NCBI GenBank assembly: GCA_965660325.1
Contig: CBFHZL010000013.1
Span: 1 to 32,472, forward strand
Length of the DNA stretch: 32,472 nucleotides
From: Acidiluteibacter sp965660325
GTDB lineage: Bacteria > Bacteroidota > Bacteroidia > Flavobacteriales_E > Vicingaceae
Direction of reading: 5' to 3'
Shown here in pieces: positions 24,182-32,399 of the stretch. Every line of letters starts with the position of its first letter. Positions within the stretch are counted from its first letter, which is position 1. The position numbers and the translations under genes were made by a program. Under the pieces are notes generated by a model. The model had not been told where the DNA came from, ran no database searches, and saw only the letters and a program-made list of their open reading frames with translations.

Positions 24182-25720
24182 ATGAGTATGGTGAATTTTA
24201 ATTTACAAAAAGAGCAATCGTCTATCATTAAGGTGATAGGTGTTGGCGGCGGCGGCAGTAACGCTGTAAATCACATGTATAACCAAGGTATCACAGGGGT
24301 AGATTTTATTATCTGCAACACCGATCAGCAGGCATTAGACCTGAGCCCGATTCCCAATAAAATTCAGTTAGGGGCAACGCTAACTGAAGGTAGAGGAGCA
24401 GGCTCAAATCCTGAGGTAGGTAAAAACTCAGCGATTGAAAATGTAGATGATTTGAAAGAGTTGTTTGCGAATAATACTCAAATGGTATTTATTACTGCAG
24501 GAATGGGTGGTGGTACTGGTACCGGTGCAGCTCCAATAATTGCACAAACTGCCAGAGAAATGGGAATTTTAACGGTAGGTATCGTGACCATTCCTTTCTC
24601 TTTTGAAGGTCGAAGACGTAAAATGCAGGCAGATGAAGGTCTAGAGTCATTACGTGAGAATGTAGATACCATGCTCATTATTTGTAATGATAAGCTGCGA
24701 GAGATGTATGGTAACTTAAAAATGTCAGAAGCGTTCTCTAAAGCAGACGATATTTTAACTGTTGCAGCAAAAGGGATCGCAGAGATTATTACTGTTGCAG
24801 GATACATCAACGTGGATTTTGAAGATGTTAAAACAGTAATGAAGGATGGTGGAACTGCTATCATGGGTTCTGCAAGTGCTGAAGGGAATGATAGAGCCAT
24901 TACTGCTGTTACTAAAGCTATGGCATCTCCATTGTTAAATGATAATGAGATAAAAGGTGCGAAGTATATTCTGCTAAATATTACTTCAGGCGAAGATGAG
25001 ATTTCTATGGATGAAATTGATTCAATTACCGAATACATTCAAGAAGAAGCTGGCAACAGTGCTGATATTATTTGGGGTAATGGAATAGATGAATCCTTAG
25101 GAAATAAAGTAAGTGTAACCATCGTAGCAACTGGGTTTGGTTCAAAGACTGCGATTGATCTTTCTGCGACCAGTCAAGAGCAAAAAAAAATTGTTAGAAG
25201 CTTAGAAGAAGAAGTAAAAACTAACATTACGCAGCAAGTTGAAGGTGACGAGCCGAAGAAAGAGGAAGAAGAAAAGCCGACTGCTAATGAGCCCTTTTTA
25301 AAATCTTCGGAAAGTCAGGTTAGTTTTGAATTTGAGATTAAGAAACCAGAACCAAAACCAGAGCCTGAAGCTAAAAAGACGGAACCGGAAATTATTCGAC
25401 ATACGTTGGAAGAAGATATCGAAGAAGCAAATGATGATTCATCAGTACCGTTTCAGCGAAAAACAATGAGTGATGAGGAGCAAATGCGAAGAGCTCAAGA
25501 GCGCGTATTGAAGTTAAAAAGCATGAATTTGAAAATGAAAACGCCTGGCGGTATCAATGATTTAGAAAATGAGCCTGCTTATAAGCGACGAAATATTCGA
25601 TTGGACGCTACGCCTCACTCTTCAGAATCGAATGTATCTAGATATACTCTTTCTGAGGACGATGAGAATAAAACGACTTTACGTCAGAATAATTCATTTT
25701 TGCACGACAATGTAGATTAA
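24182..25720 (+). CDS. ftsZ: Cell division protein FtsZ
   Basis: Tubulin-like GTPase of 512 residues that forms the division ring. The GTP-binding domain has VGGGGSNAVNHM (residues 21-32), the tubulin signature GGGTGTG at 109-115 and the T7-loop region NVDFEDVKTVM. The fold ends near 330 (VTIVATGF). About 180 residues of charged, Pro/Glu/Lys-rich linker follow (for example KKPEPKPEPEAKKTEPE), and the last residues are NSFLHDNVD. This tail replaces the proteobacterial-type IPxFLRxQ peptide and should be the binding site for FtsA. The linker is long compared with the roughly 50 residues of E. coli. Start ATG 24182; ATG 24188 is an alternative. A strong terminator follows 25 bp after the stop. 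Confidence 0.97.
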   Translation: MSMVNFNLQKEQSSIIKVIGVGGGGSNAVNHMYNQGITGVDFIICNTDQQALDLSPIPNKIQLGATLTEGRGAGSNPEVGKNSAIENVDDLKELFANNTQMVFITAGMGGGTGTGAAPIIAQTAREMGILTVGIVTIPFSFEGRRRKMQADEGLESLRENVDTMLIICNDKLREMYGNLKMSEAFSKADDILTVAAKGIAEIITVAGYINVDFEDVKTVMKDGGTAIMGSASAEGNDRAITAVTKAMASPLLNDNEIKGAKYILLNITSGEDEISMDEIDSITEYIQEEAGNSADIIWGNGIDESLGNKVSVTIVATGFGSKTAIDLSATSQEQKKIVRSLEEEVKTNITQQVEGDEPKKEEEEKPTANEPFLKSSESQVSFEFEIKKPEPKPEPEAKKTEPEIIRHTLEEDIEEANDDSSVPFQRKTMSDEEQMRRAQERVLKLKSMNLKMKTPGGINDLENEPAYKRRNIRLDATPHSSESNVSRYTLSEDDENKTTLRQNNSFLHDNVD

Positions 25721-25745
25721 CTAATCGACAAATAGAAAAATCAAA

Positions 25746-25787
25746 GCCATTCGTCCTATATTTGTTAGTGATCGGATGGCTTTTTTT
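25746..25787 (+). terminator. Intrinsic terminator closing the dcw cluster
   Basis: The stem GCCATTCG (25746-25753) pairs with CGGATGGC (25773-25780) over 8 bp including one U-G pair. It is extended by AAA/TTT and followed by seven T (25781-25787). The 19-nt loop contains TATATTTG and TTTG sequences that look like promoter elements for yqeY. Confidence 0.85.
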
Positions 25788-25794
25788 ATATTTG
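25761..25794 (+). promoter_or_regulatory. Putative yqeY promoter overlapping the ftsZ terminator
   Basis: TTTG (25761-25764) and TATATTTG (25787-25794) are separated by 22 bp, close to the Bacteroidota TTG/TAnnTTTG arrangement. Transcription would start near 25800, giving a leader of about 18 nt for the ATG at 25818. The -33 element lies in the terminator loop and the -7 element begins at the end of its T tract. Confidence 0.5.
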
Positions 25795-25817
25795 TTATTC
25801 ATTAAATAAACAAAACG

Positions 25818-26264
25818 ATGACCTTAACAGAACAAATCAACAACGATATAAAAACGGCGATGAAAGAGCGCAATCAACCTAAGTTGGCTGCACTTCGTGC
25901 CATTAAATCAGCTCTATTATTAGCTGCAACCGAAAAAGGTAGTGCTAAAGATGTGGAGGCAGAAGAGGTGAGAATGCTGCAAAAGCAGGTGAAGCAACGA
26001 AAAGAAGCTGCCGATATTTACAAATCTCAAGGAAGAGAAGATTTGGCCATTGATGAGTTGGAGCAAGCGGTAATCATTGAACACTACCTTCCAAAACAAA
26101 TGAGTGAAGAGGAGTTGGTAAAAGAAATTACAGCTATAATCGGAGAGCTAGGAGCTACTTCCTCAGCCGATATGGGAAAAGTAATGGGTGCTACAACTAA
26201 AAAGTTAGCTGGGAAAGCGGACGGAAAAGACATATCACGTATCGTTAAAGGAATGCTTAGCTAA
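25818..26264 (+). CDS. GatB/YqeY domain-containing protein
   Basis: Cytoplasmic protein of 148 residues, the usual length of stand-alone YqeY proteins, which share an all-helical domain with the tRNA-binding tail of GatB. Visible blocks are TLTEQINNDIKTAMKERNQ, LAALRAIKSALLLAATEKG, EVRMLQKQVKQRKEAADIY, EHYLPKQMSEEELVKEI and, at the end, MGKVMGATTKKLAGKADGKD. The function is not settled; a role with tRNA or amidotransferases is assumed from the GatB relationship only. It has its own promoter-like element and terminator, so it is separate from the dcw cluster despite lying 97 bp after ftsZ. Confidence 0.95.
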   Translation: MTLTEQINNDIKTAMKERNQPKLAALRAIKSALLLAATEKGSAKDVEAEEVRMLQKQVKQRKEAADIYKSQGREDLAIDELEQAVIIEHYLPKQMSEEELVKEITAIIGELGATSSADMGKVMGATTKKLAGKADGKDISRIVKGMLS

Positions 26265-26292
26265 ATAAAGCGCCCAAATAGAATAATCAAAT

Positions 26293-26333
26293 GCGGAATG
26301 CTGGAGCCAATAGGTTACAGCTTCCGCTTTTTT
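26293..26333 (+). terminator. Intrinsic terminator after yqeY
   Basis: GCGGAA then GCTG (26293-26303, with a bulged T at 26299) pairs with CAGC then TTCCGC (26318-26327). Six T follow (26328-26333). The T run overlaps the stop codon of the convergent UbiA-like gene. Confidence 0.8.
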
Positions 26334-27171
26334 ATTTTAAAAAGTAAAAGAGAAAAGGAAAGTACAGGATGGATTCAATAACCAATGAATAGTACATTTC
26401 TCCTCTACGTTGATTAAGCCCTATAAATAAAGGAATAGCTGCCAATGCTGCATTCCCGTATACAATGAATTGCTCGTCGACAAAGTTGAGCTGTGTTGCA
26501 GAGAATGCTACTACAAAAAGCGTTAGGCTCAACAATATAATCAGTGTTTTACTTTTTCTAAAGCTCATCTGCTGGGCGCAGGTTTTTATACCCAATGCTT
26601 GATCCAGTTTACGGTCGCGCATGTCAAAGGGTATGGTTTGTGTGACGACAAAGTAAAAGACCAGCACGAACAATACTGTTGTAAAATCCGGTAATTCTTT
26701 AAATGTCATTATTGGTAATCCTACCGTTGTGACTGACCAAGTAAGACCAATAATGAAAACTTTGATATAAGGAATGTTTCGAAGTGGTGGAATGCTACCT
26801 AATCCTTTTACATACCAAAGTGAAACCATTCCGATTGGAAGAAGCAATACTCCTAGTTTTGGATCGAAAGTGATTCCAATGATGACCATTCCTAATCCAG
26901 CAATTACATTAATTATGGTGAGGGCGTTTCGCTGATTTTTTATCCAATTTAGGCGCTCAGAAGTAACAGACATCCCTTTTTTTATTCGATGTAATCGTTG
27001 GAAATTATAGGCGAAAAGTGTGGCTAAAAAAATAAAGATTGCCATCCTGAGGTTAATATCTTCGATTCCAATCAATTTAGAATTGACCACATAGAGTGAG
27101 GATGCGGCTCCTGAAACGAAGACATTTCCATAAGTAAATATGCGTAGTGTAGATGTAAAGAATGACCTCAA
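26332..27171 (-). CDS. UbiA-like polytopic membrane protein, first Asp motif missing
   Basis: Integral membrane protein of 279 residues with eight or nine hydrophobic segments, resembling the UbiA prenyltransferase superfamily. Supporting features are the conserved loop after the helices (SIPPLRNIPYIKVFIIGLTW) and a second aspartate motif, DMRDRKLD, with D183, D186 and D190. In the place of the first motif (NDxxDxxxD in active enzymes) it has YNFQRLHR (55-62), with no aspartate. Known UbiA enzymes need both motifs to bind Mg and the prenyl diphosphate, so its activity may differ or be absent. Similar proteins annotated only as hypothetical or UbiA-like occur in Bacteroidota. Convergent with yqeY and divergent from gcvP. 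Confidence 0.75.
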   Translation of the reverse strand: MRSFFTSTLRIFTYGNVFVSGAASSLYVVNSKLIGIEDINLRMAIFIFLATLFAYNFQRLHRIKKGMSVTSERLNWIKNQRNALTIINVIAGLGMVIIGITFDPKLGVLLLPIGMVSLWYVKGLGSIPPLRNIPYIKVFIIGLTWSVTTVGLPIMTFKELPDFTTVLFVLVFYFVVTQTIPFDMRDRKLDQALGIKTCAQQMSFRKSKTLIILLSLTLFVVAFSATQLNFVDEQFIVYGNAALAAIPLFIGLNQRRGEMYYSLVIESILYFPFLFYFLK

Positions 27172-27188
27172 ATCAATTAAATAGGCGA

Positions 27189-27196
27189 CAAAGTTA
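27189..27196 (-). promoter_or_regulatory. Putative -7 element of the UbiA-like gene
   Basis: The minus strand reads TAACTTTG, an exact TAnnTTTG match 17 bp upstream of the ATG. No TTG is seen at a suitable -33 distance. A chance match is possible. Confidence 0.3.
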
Positions 27197-27393
27197 CTGT
27201 TTTGAATAAAGAAAAAGAGGACTCTAAAAAACTTCTATTTGTTGAAGTTGTTACTAATCGTATTAAATCAAATTTATTGATATCTCAGGGTTCCAAGAAT
27301 TGGGTAAAATCTTTGTTTAGAGCTGCGTAAAATAACGCTACTTCAAGCATAAAATACCTCTCTTATAACCACTAGAAACAATTTTAGTATCAG

Positions 27394-27401
27394 TATATTT
27401 G
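27394..27401 (+). promoter_or_regulatory. Putative gcvP promoter -7 element
   Basis: TATATTTG is an exact TAnnTTTG match 32 bp before the gcvP ATG and is followed by GC, as often seen. The -33 region (27367-27373) has no TTG. I looked for a glycine riboswitch in 27172-27433 and saw none. Confidence 0.45.
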
Positions 27402-27433
27402 CGCACAAATTTTAACTTAACACCTGAGAGTAG

Positions 27434-30316
27434 ATGACAACCGCGGAGTTTAAATCAAGACATATCGGTCCAAGAGCTGAAGAGATTCAACAAATGCTGG
27501 ACGCAATCGGAGTAAATTCTATGGAGGAATTGATTGAAAAAACAGTCCCTTCAAATATTCGATTAGACGGAGAATTGAATGTGCCAAAAGCCATGAGTGA
27601 GTTTCAATTTATTAAACACCTTAAGCAACTGGGTGGAAAAAACAAATTGTATAAGTCATACATCGGTTTAGGCTACCACGGTACTAAGTTGCCTGGTGTT
27701 ATTCAACGAAATATTTTAGAGAATCCGGGCTGGTATACGGCGTACACACCTTACCAAGCAGAAATTGCTCAAGGTCGATTAGAAGCGTTGTTGAATTTCC
27801 AAACAATGGTTTCTGACCTTACGGGTATGGAGTTGGCCAATGCATCTTTATTGGATGAGTCCACTGCTGCTGCAGAAGCAATGATTATGTTCTTTGGGAA
27901 CAGAAGTAGAGACGCCAAGAAAAGAGGAGCGAATCAATTTTTCGTTTCTGAGTTGGTACTGCCTCAAACGATCGCACTATTGCAAACAAGAGCGGAGCCA
28001 TTAGGCATTGAATTGGTTGTTGGAAATCACGAAACAGTAGCATTCAATGAGATGACTTTTGGTGCTATTGTACAATATCCTGCTAAAAACGGTGAAGTAT
28101 ACAACTACAAAGCGTTTGCAGAGAAAGTAAAAGCAAATGATGCGTTGTTGGTTGTTGCTGCTGATATCATGAGTTTAGCACTGTTAGATGCACCTGGAGA
28201 ATGGGGTGCAGATGCAGTTGTTGGAACAACACAACGTTTTGGTGTGCCAATGGGCTACGGTGGTCCACATGCAGCTTACTTTGCAACTAAAGAAATTTAT
28301 AAAAGAAGTATACCTGGAAGAATTATAGGAGTCTCCGTCGATGCAAACGGAAATAAAGCCATGCGAATGGCCTTACAGACTAGAGAGCAGCACATTAAAC
28401 GAGATAAAGCAACCTCTAATATTTGTACGGCTCAGGTGCTGCTTGCTGTAATGGCAGGCATGTACGCTTGTTATCATGGTGCAGAGGGTATTCGTAAGAT
28501 AGCAACAGGAATACATCAGTATACCAAAGCGCTTTCAGAAAAATTAGCGCAGTTAGGTTTTGCTACTAAAAATAAAAATTTCTTCGACACAATTAACGTG
28601 AATACGGCTTCACTAAGCGCTGACGAAGTCATGAATGCAGGCTGGGCAGCTGAAATGAACTTTAGAAAAGTAGACGATAAGCACGTTTCAATCACGCTAG
28701 ATGAGGTCGTTGAGTTAGATGATTTAAATGAATTGGCCAATGTGTTTGCACAGCTAGTAGGCAAAGAAATAGCGATCAATAGAGAAGATATTAATGGTTT
28801 AGCTATCGAAGCTGATATGCAGCGTACCACGGATTATTTAACGCACGAAGTGTTCAATCGGTACCATTCAGAGACCGATATGATGCGTTACATTAAACGC
28901 TTAGAAAATAAAGATTTGTCGCTTACGCATTCAATGATTGCTTTGGGTTCATGTACCATGAAACTTAACGCGGCGTCTGAACTGTTTGCATTGAGTTGGC
29001 CAGAGTTTAATAACCTGCACCCGTTTGCACCTATAGATCAAGCGGAAGGTTATACCGAAATGCTTCATAATTTGGAGCGATACCTTTCGGAGATTACCGG
29101 TTTTGCTAAAACATCTTTACAGCCTAACTCGGGCGCGCAAGGAGAATACGCAGGACTGATGGTTATTCGAGCATATCATCAAGATCGAGGTGATCACCAG
29201 CGAAAAATTGCATTGATTCCATCATCTGCTCATGGAACCAATCCTGCATCTGCAGTAATGGCCGGCATGAAAGTGGTGGTTGTTAAGTGTGACGAACGAG
29301 GTAATATCGATGTGGCAGATTTGAAGGCTAAAGCAGAACAGTATTCAAACGAACTATCTTGTTTGATGATAACGTATCCATCTACTCACGGTGTTTTTGA
29401 GAGCTCTGTAAAAGAAATTACTTCAGTCATTCACGAGCACGGTGGTCAAGTATATATGGATGGTGCCAATATGAACGCACAAGTTGGGTTAACCAATCCT
29501 GCTGAAATTGGTGCCGATGTTTGCCACTTGAACTTACATAAAACATTTGCAATACCTCACGGCGGTGGCGGCCCTGGAATGGGACCTATTGGAGTAGTAG
29601 CACATTTAGCTCCCTTTTTACCAACTAACCCAATAGTTACAACCGGCGGTGAAAAAGCCATTACGCCGATATCAGGCGCGCCATTTGGCAGTGCTTTAAT
29701 CTTAACCATCTCTTATGCATATATTCGAATGCTTGGAGCAATTGGTTTGAGAGAAAGTACGGAGTTTGCTATTCTAAATGCAAACTACATGCGTGTAGTT
29801 CTCGAGGAGAAGTTTGATGTGCTCTATAAGGGAGAAAACGGATTTGTAGCGCACGAAATGATTTTGGATTGTAGAAGTTTTAAGGCTAGTTCAGGAGTAG
29901 AAGTGGTTGATATTGCTAAACGATTAATTGACTATGGATATCATGCTCCTACAGTTTCATTTCCTGTGAACGGTACCATGATGATTGAGCCAACTGAAAG
30001 TGAAAGTAAATCTGAACTCGATCAATTTATTCAGGCAATGCTTTCAATCTACAACGAAATGGAGGCTATTAAAAATGGTTTAGCTGATAAAGAAAATAAT
30101 GTATTGAAAAATGCACCGCACATATTGGATGAAGTAGTGAGTGAGGATTGGAAATATCCATATACACGAACCAAAGCAGTTTATCCATTAAGTTATGTTC
30201 AACAAAATAAATTTTGGCCATCTGTAAAGCGTGTAGACGATGCATTTGGCGATCGAAACTTGGTGTGCAGTTGTATACCTATATCTGAATATGAAGAAGA
30301 GTTGGTGGCGCAATAA
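27434..30316 (+). CDS. gcvP: Glycine dehydrogenase (decarboxylating), P protein of the glycine cleavage system
   Basis: PLP-dependent enzyme of 960 residues that decarboxylates glycine and passes the aminomethyl group to the lipoyl arm of GcvH. This is the fused, full-length form rather than the split GcvPA/GcvPB form. The N-terminal half has FKSRHIGPRAEEIQQML and YIGLGYHGTKLPGVIQRN, then YTPYQAEIAQGRLEALLNFQ. The C-terminal half has the PLP lysine K703 in NLHKTFAIPHGGGGPGMGP, plus SCTMKLNAA, LQPNSGAQGEYAGL and IPSSAHGTNPASA. The ATG at 27434 gives the canonical N-terminus. gcvH and gcvT are not in the window. Codon use is regular, consistent with good expression. Confidence 0.98.
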   Translation: MTTAEFKSRHIGPRAEEIQQMLDAIGVNSMEELIEKTVPSNIRLDGELNVPKAMSEFQFIKHLKQLGGKNKLYKSYIGLGYHGTKLPGVIQRNILENPGWYTAYTPYQAEIAQGRLEALLNFQTMVSDLTGMELANASLLDESTAAAEAMIMFFGNRSRDAKKRGANQFFVSELVLPQTIALLQTRAEPLGIELVVGNHETVAFNEMTFGAIVQYPAKNGEVYNYKAFAEKVKANDALLVVAADIMSLALLDAPGEWGADAVVGTTQRFGVPMGYGGPHAAYFATKEIYKRSIPGRIIGVSVDANGNKAMRMALQTREQHIKRDKATSNICTAQVLLAVMAGMYACYHGAEGIRKIATGIHQYTKALSEKLAQLGFATKNKNFFDTINVNTASLSADEVMNAGWAAEMNFRKVDDKHVSITLDEVVELDDLNELANVFAQLVGKEIAINREDINGLAIEADMQRTTDYLTHEVFNRYHSETDMMRYIKRLENKDLSLTHSMIALGSCTMKLNAASELFALSWPEFNNLHPFAPIDQAEGYTEMLHNLERYLSEITGFAKTSLQPNSGAQGEYAGLMVIRAYHQDRGDHQRKIALIPSSAHGTNPASAVMAGMKVVVVKCDERGNIDVADLKAKAEQYSNELSCLMITYPSTHGVFESSVKEITSVIHEHGGQVYMDGANMNAQVGLTNPAEIGADVCHLNLHKTFAIPHGGGGPGMGPIGVVAHLAPFLPTNPIVTTGGEKAITPISGAPFGSALILTISYAYIRMLGAIGLRESTEFAILNANYMRVVLEEKFDVLYKGENGFVAHEMILDCRSFKASSGVEVVDIAKRLIDYGYHAPTVSFPVNGTMMIEPTESESKSELDQFIQAMLSIYNEMEAIKNGLADKENNVLKNAPHILDEVVSEDWKYPYTRTKAVYPLSYVQQNKFWPSVKRVDDAFGDRNLVCSCIPISEYEEELVAQ

Positions 30317-30326
30317 TTGCCACCAA
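30302..30326 (+). terminator. Stem-loop at the 3' end of gcvP
   Basis: A perfect 8-bp inverted repeat, TTGGTGGC (30302-30309) and GCCACCAA (30319-30326), encloses a 9-nt loop containing the gcvP stop codon. No T tract follows directly, so it may protect the mRNA end or act as a weak terminator rather than a classical intrinsic one. Confidence 0.4.
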
Positions 30327-30431
30327 TTCACTTAACCTTGTCTTAAAGTTTTTTTCAAAAAATATTCACTTTGTAAAAAAAGTCTTAACTTTAGGGTTGA
30401 TATTATAATTGTTTAACTTAAAACACACAAA

Positions 30432-32321
30432 ATGAAAAAGAATTACTTTTTAATAGGTGGTTTGATGTTAGCTTCAGTTGCTTCTTTTGCTCAGCAGAGC
30501 AGAAATGTTGCAAATGAAGTTGCTATGAAACCAGCTCCTGCTTCGGCAGAAGAATTAAAAGCATCTACTATTTCAAATGTTGCAAAGGCTCAAGGTGATA
30601 CTTTGTTTTATGAAGATTTCGGTGGAGGCTTTTCAGCTAATGGATGGGTTTCAGTAGATCCTAACTCTAATGGGTTTGATTGGATTTATACTACTGCCGC
30701 TCCTGGTGGACAGTATTCATCAACCATCCCTGTTATTAACTCGGCAACTGCAGCAAATGGATTTGCTTCAATGCCTTCTGACTTGTACAATACACCAACA
30801 CCCCCTGCTGGTTTTATTAACATGGCAGCTACATTAACTTCTGGACCAATTGCTATTAATCCAGTGGGTAACGTATTGTTGAGATGGAGACAAGCACAAA
30901 GATATTGCTGTGCTTCAACTGAGCAATTAGAGTTACAAGTATCTAATGATGGTGTAAATTTTGTTTCTTTTGATGCGAAATTTGGTCGTCAAGCAAATAC
31001 TAACGTAACAGAAGATGCAGAAGTTAACATTTCTTCTGTAGCTGCAGGTCAGGATACTATCTACTTAAGATTTTTCCAATCTTCTTCTCACTATTTCTGG
31101 ATGATTGATGATATTGCTGTTGTAGAAGGTGCAGGAAATCAGTTAGTGGTTGACGAAGTATTTACTACTTTCGGATCTGAACTATATGAGGGATATTACA
31201 CAATTACTCCATTAGCGTTAACGCAACCATTATCTTTTCAAATGGCTATCCAAAATGACGGTGGTTTTGATGCAAATAATGTTGGTTTTTCAGTTTCAAT
31301 TGAAGAAAGTACTGCGGGTAACGTTTACTTAGACTCTTCAGCTAAAGTTTCTACAATTCCAACTCCGCTTGGTATGGATACCCTAAGCGTTGTTAATCCT
31401 TATGCAAATACAACTGCAGGTGATTTCTTAGCTACTTTAACTGCTTCTTCTGATTCAGTTAGTGCTGATCCATCAAAGGCTACATATGATTTGCCTTGGG
31501 CAATCTCTGATACTGTTTTTGCAAAAGATTTTGATGTAAGTGGTGGTAACATTGGACCTGGTTCATATGTTGGTGGAGACGCTGACGGTTCAAGAATTGG
31601 AACTAAATTTACTTTGGGTTCTGCTCAAACTGTAACTTCAGTTTCTTACTTTATTTCTACTTCTACTGCTAATGTAGGTGCTGAAATGAAAGCTCAAGTA
31701 TGGGGACTTGATACTACTCAAGCTTCTTTAAATGATGCGATCAATATTCCTGGAATTAAAGCTCAAAACCCAATTCCTTACATCATCCAATCAACTGATG
31801 TAGGTACTTGGTTAACTATTCCAATGCTTCCTCCAGTTTCATTGCCTGCAGGCCAATACGTAGTAGCTGCTGAGCAGTCTGCTGGTAACCCTAATGGATT
31901 TGAGTTAGGTTTTGGTAGAGCTAGAGATGCTGAAGAATTCCAGCCTTTCGGTAATGAATTTGTATCTATGGTATATGCTAATGATGCTGCTCCTGCTTGG
32001 GGTAACATTTTTGCTCAGCCAATGATGAGAATGAACTTCGGTTTATTAGTAGGTGTTGAAGAAGCTGCAAAAGCTATCGAAGGTTTTACAGTATCTCCAA
32101 ACCCTAACAATGGTCAATTCAATGTAGAAGTAACTGCAGAGAGTGCAAACTTCGACTTAAGTGTTCGTAACATGGTAGGTCAGGTTGTATACAACGAAGC
32201 AATTACTGTAAACAACGTATTGAGAAAGAACATCGATTTATCGAACCTAAACAAAGGTATTTACTTTGTTTCTATCGAAAACGGTGTAAACAGAAAAGTA
32301 CAGAAAGTGATCATCAAGTAA
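30432..32321 (+). CDS. Secreted protein with T9SS type A sorting domain
   Basis: Exported protein of 629 residues. A Sec signal peptide (MKKNYFLIGGLMLASVASFA, cut near AQQ) is followed by a jelly-roll domain at about 58-235 of the choice-of-anchor J / cleaved-adhesin kind: FYEDFGGGFSANGWVSVDPN at the start and FFQSSSHYFWMIDDIAVVEG at the end. The middle (about 240-540) contains beta-rich, probably Ig- or jelly-roll-like regions without a recognised motif. Residues of about 548 to 629 form the Type IX secretion C-terminal signal: FTVSPNPNNGQFNVEV, MVGQVVYNEAI, LSNLNKGIYFVSIENG and KVQKVIIK. It should cross the outer membrane by the Por system and be released or surface-attached. A CC pair (RYCCAS) lies in the first domain. 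Codon use (TCT, ACT, GCT, CCA, TTA) is visibly more uniform than in neighbours, suggesting high expression. Confidence 0.93.
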   Translation: MKKNYFLIGGLMLASVASFAQQSRNVANEVAMKPAPASAEELKASTISNVAKAQGDTLFYEDFGGGFSANGWVSVDPNSNGFDWIYTTAAPGGQYSSTIPVINSATAANGFASMPSDLYNTPTPPAGFINMAATLTSGPIAINPVGNVLLRWRQAQRYCCASTEQLELQVSNDGVNFVSFDAKFGRQANTNVTEDAEVNISSVAAGQDTIYLRFFQSSSHYFWMIDDIAVVEGAGNQLVVDEVFTTFGSELYEGYYTITPLALTQPLSFQMAIQNDGGFDANNVGFSVSIEESTAGNVYLDSSAKVSTIPTPLGMDTLSVVNPYANTTAGDFLATLTASSDSVSADPSKATYDLPWAISDTVFAKDFDVSGGNIGPGSYVGGDADGSRIGTKFTLGSAQTVTSVSYFISTSTANVGAEMKAQVWGLDTTQASLNDAINIPGIKAQNPIPYIIQSTDVGTWLTIPMLPPVSLPAGQYVVAAEQSAGNPNGFELGFGRARDAEEFQPFGNEFVSMVYANDAAPAWGNIFAQPMMRMNFGLLVGVEEAAKAIEGFTVSPNPNNGQFNVEVTAESANFDLSVRNMVGQVVYNEAITVNNVLRKNIDLSNLNKGIYFVSIENGVNRKVQKVIIK

Positions 32322-32369
32322 TTTGATCATATCTGAATAATATATCGAGTAATATCGATTTACAAGGAA

Positions 32370-32399
32370 CCCCAAGTGAGCAATCACTTGGGGTTTTTT
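32370..32399 (+). terminator. Strong intrinsic terminator with GNRA loop
   Basis: A perfect 10-bp stem, CCCCAAGTGA (32370-32379) with TCACTTGGGG (32384-32393), is closed by a GCAA tetraloop of the stable GNRA class and extended by AA/TT. Six T follow (32394-32399). It ends the T9SS substrate gene, 48 bp after the stop. Confidence 0.95.

Noticed and set aside
24478..25038. Minus-strand open frame of 186 codons inside ftsZ
   Set aside because: Antisense shadow of a conserved coding region; the composition follows from the FtsZ codons, and no start signal is seen.
27172..27433. Possible glycine riboswitch before gcvP
   Set aside because: No paired aptamer-like GG-rich helices or conserved core sequences are visible; the region is plain AT-rich DNA.
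32340..32358. Direct repeat ATATCGA, two copies 10 bp apart, after the T9SS gene
   Set aside because: Short AT-rich repeat in a 3' untranslated region, without context that would give it a role.
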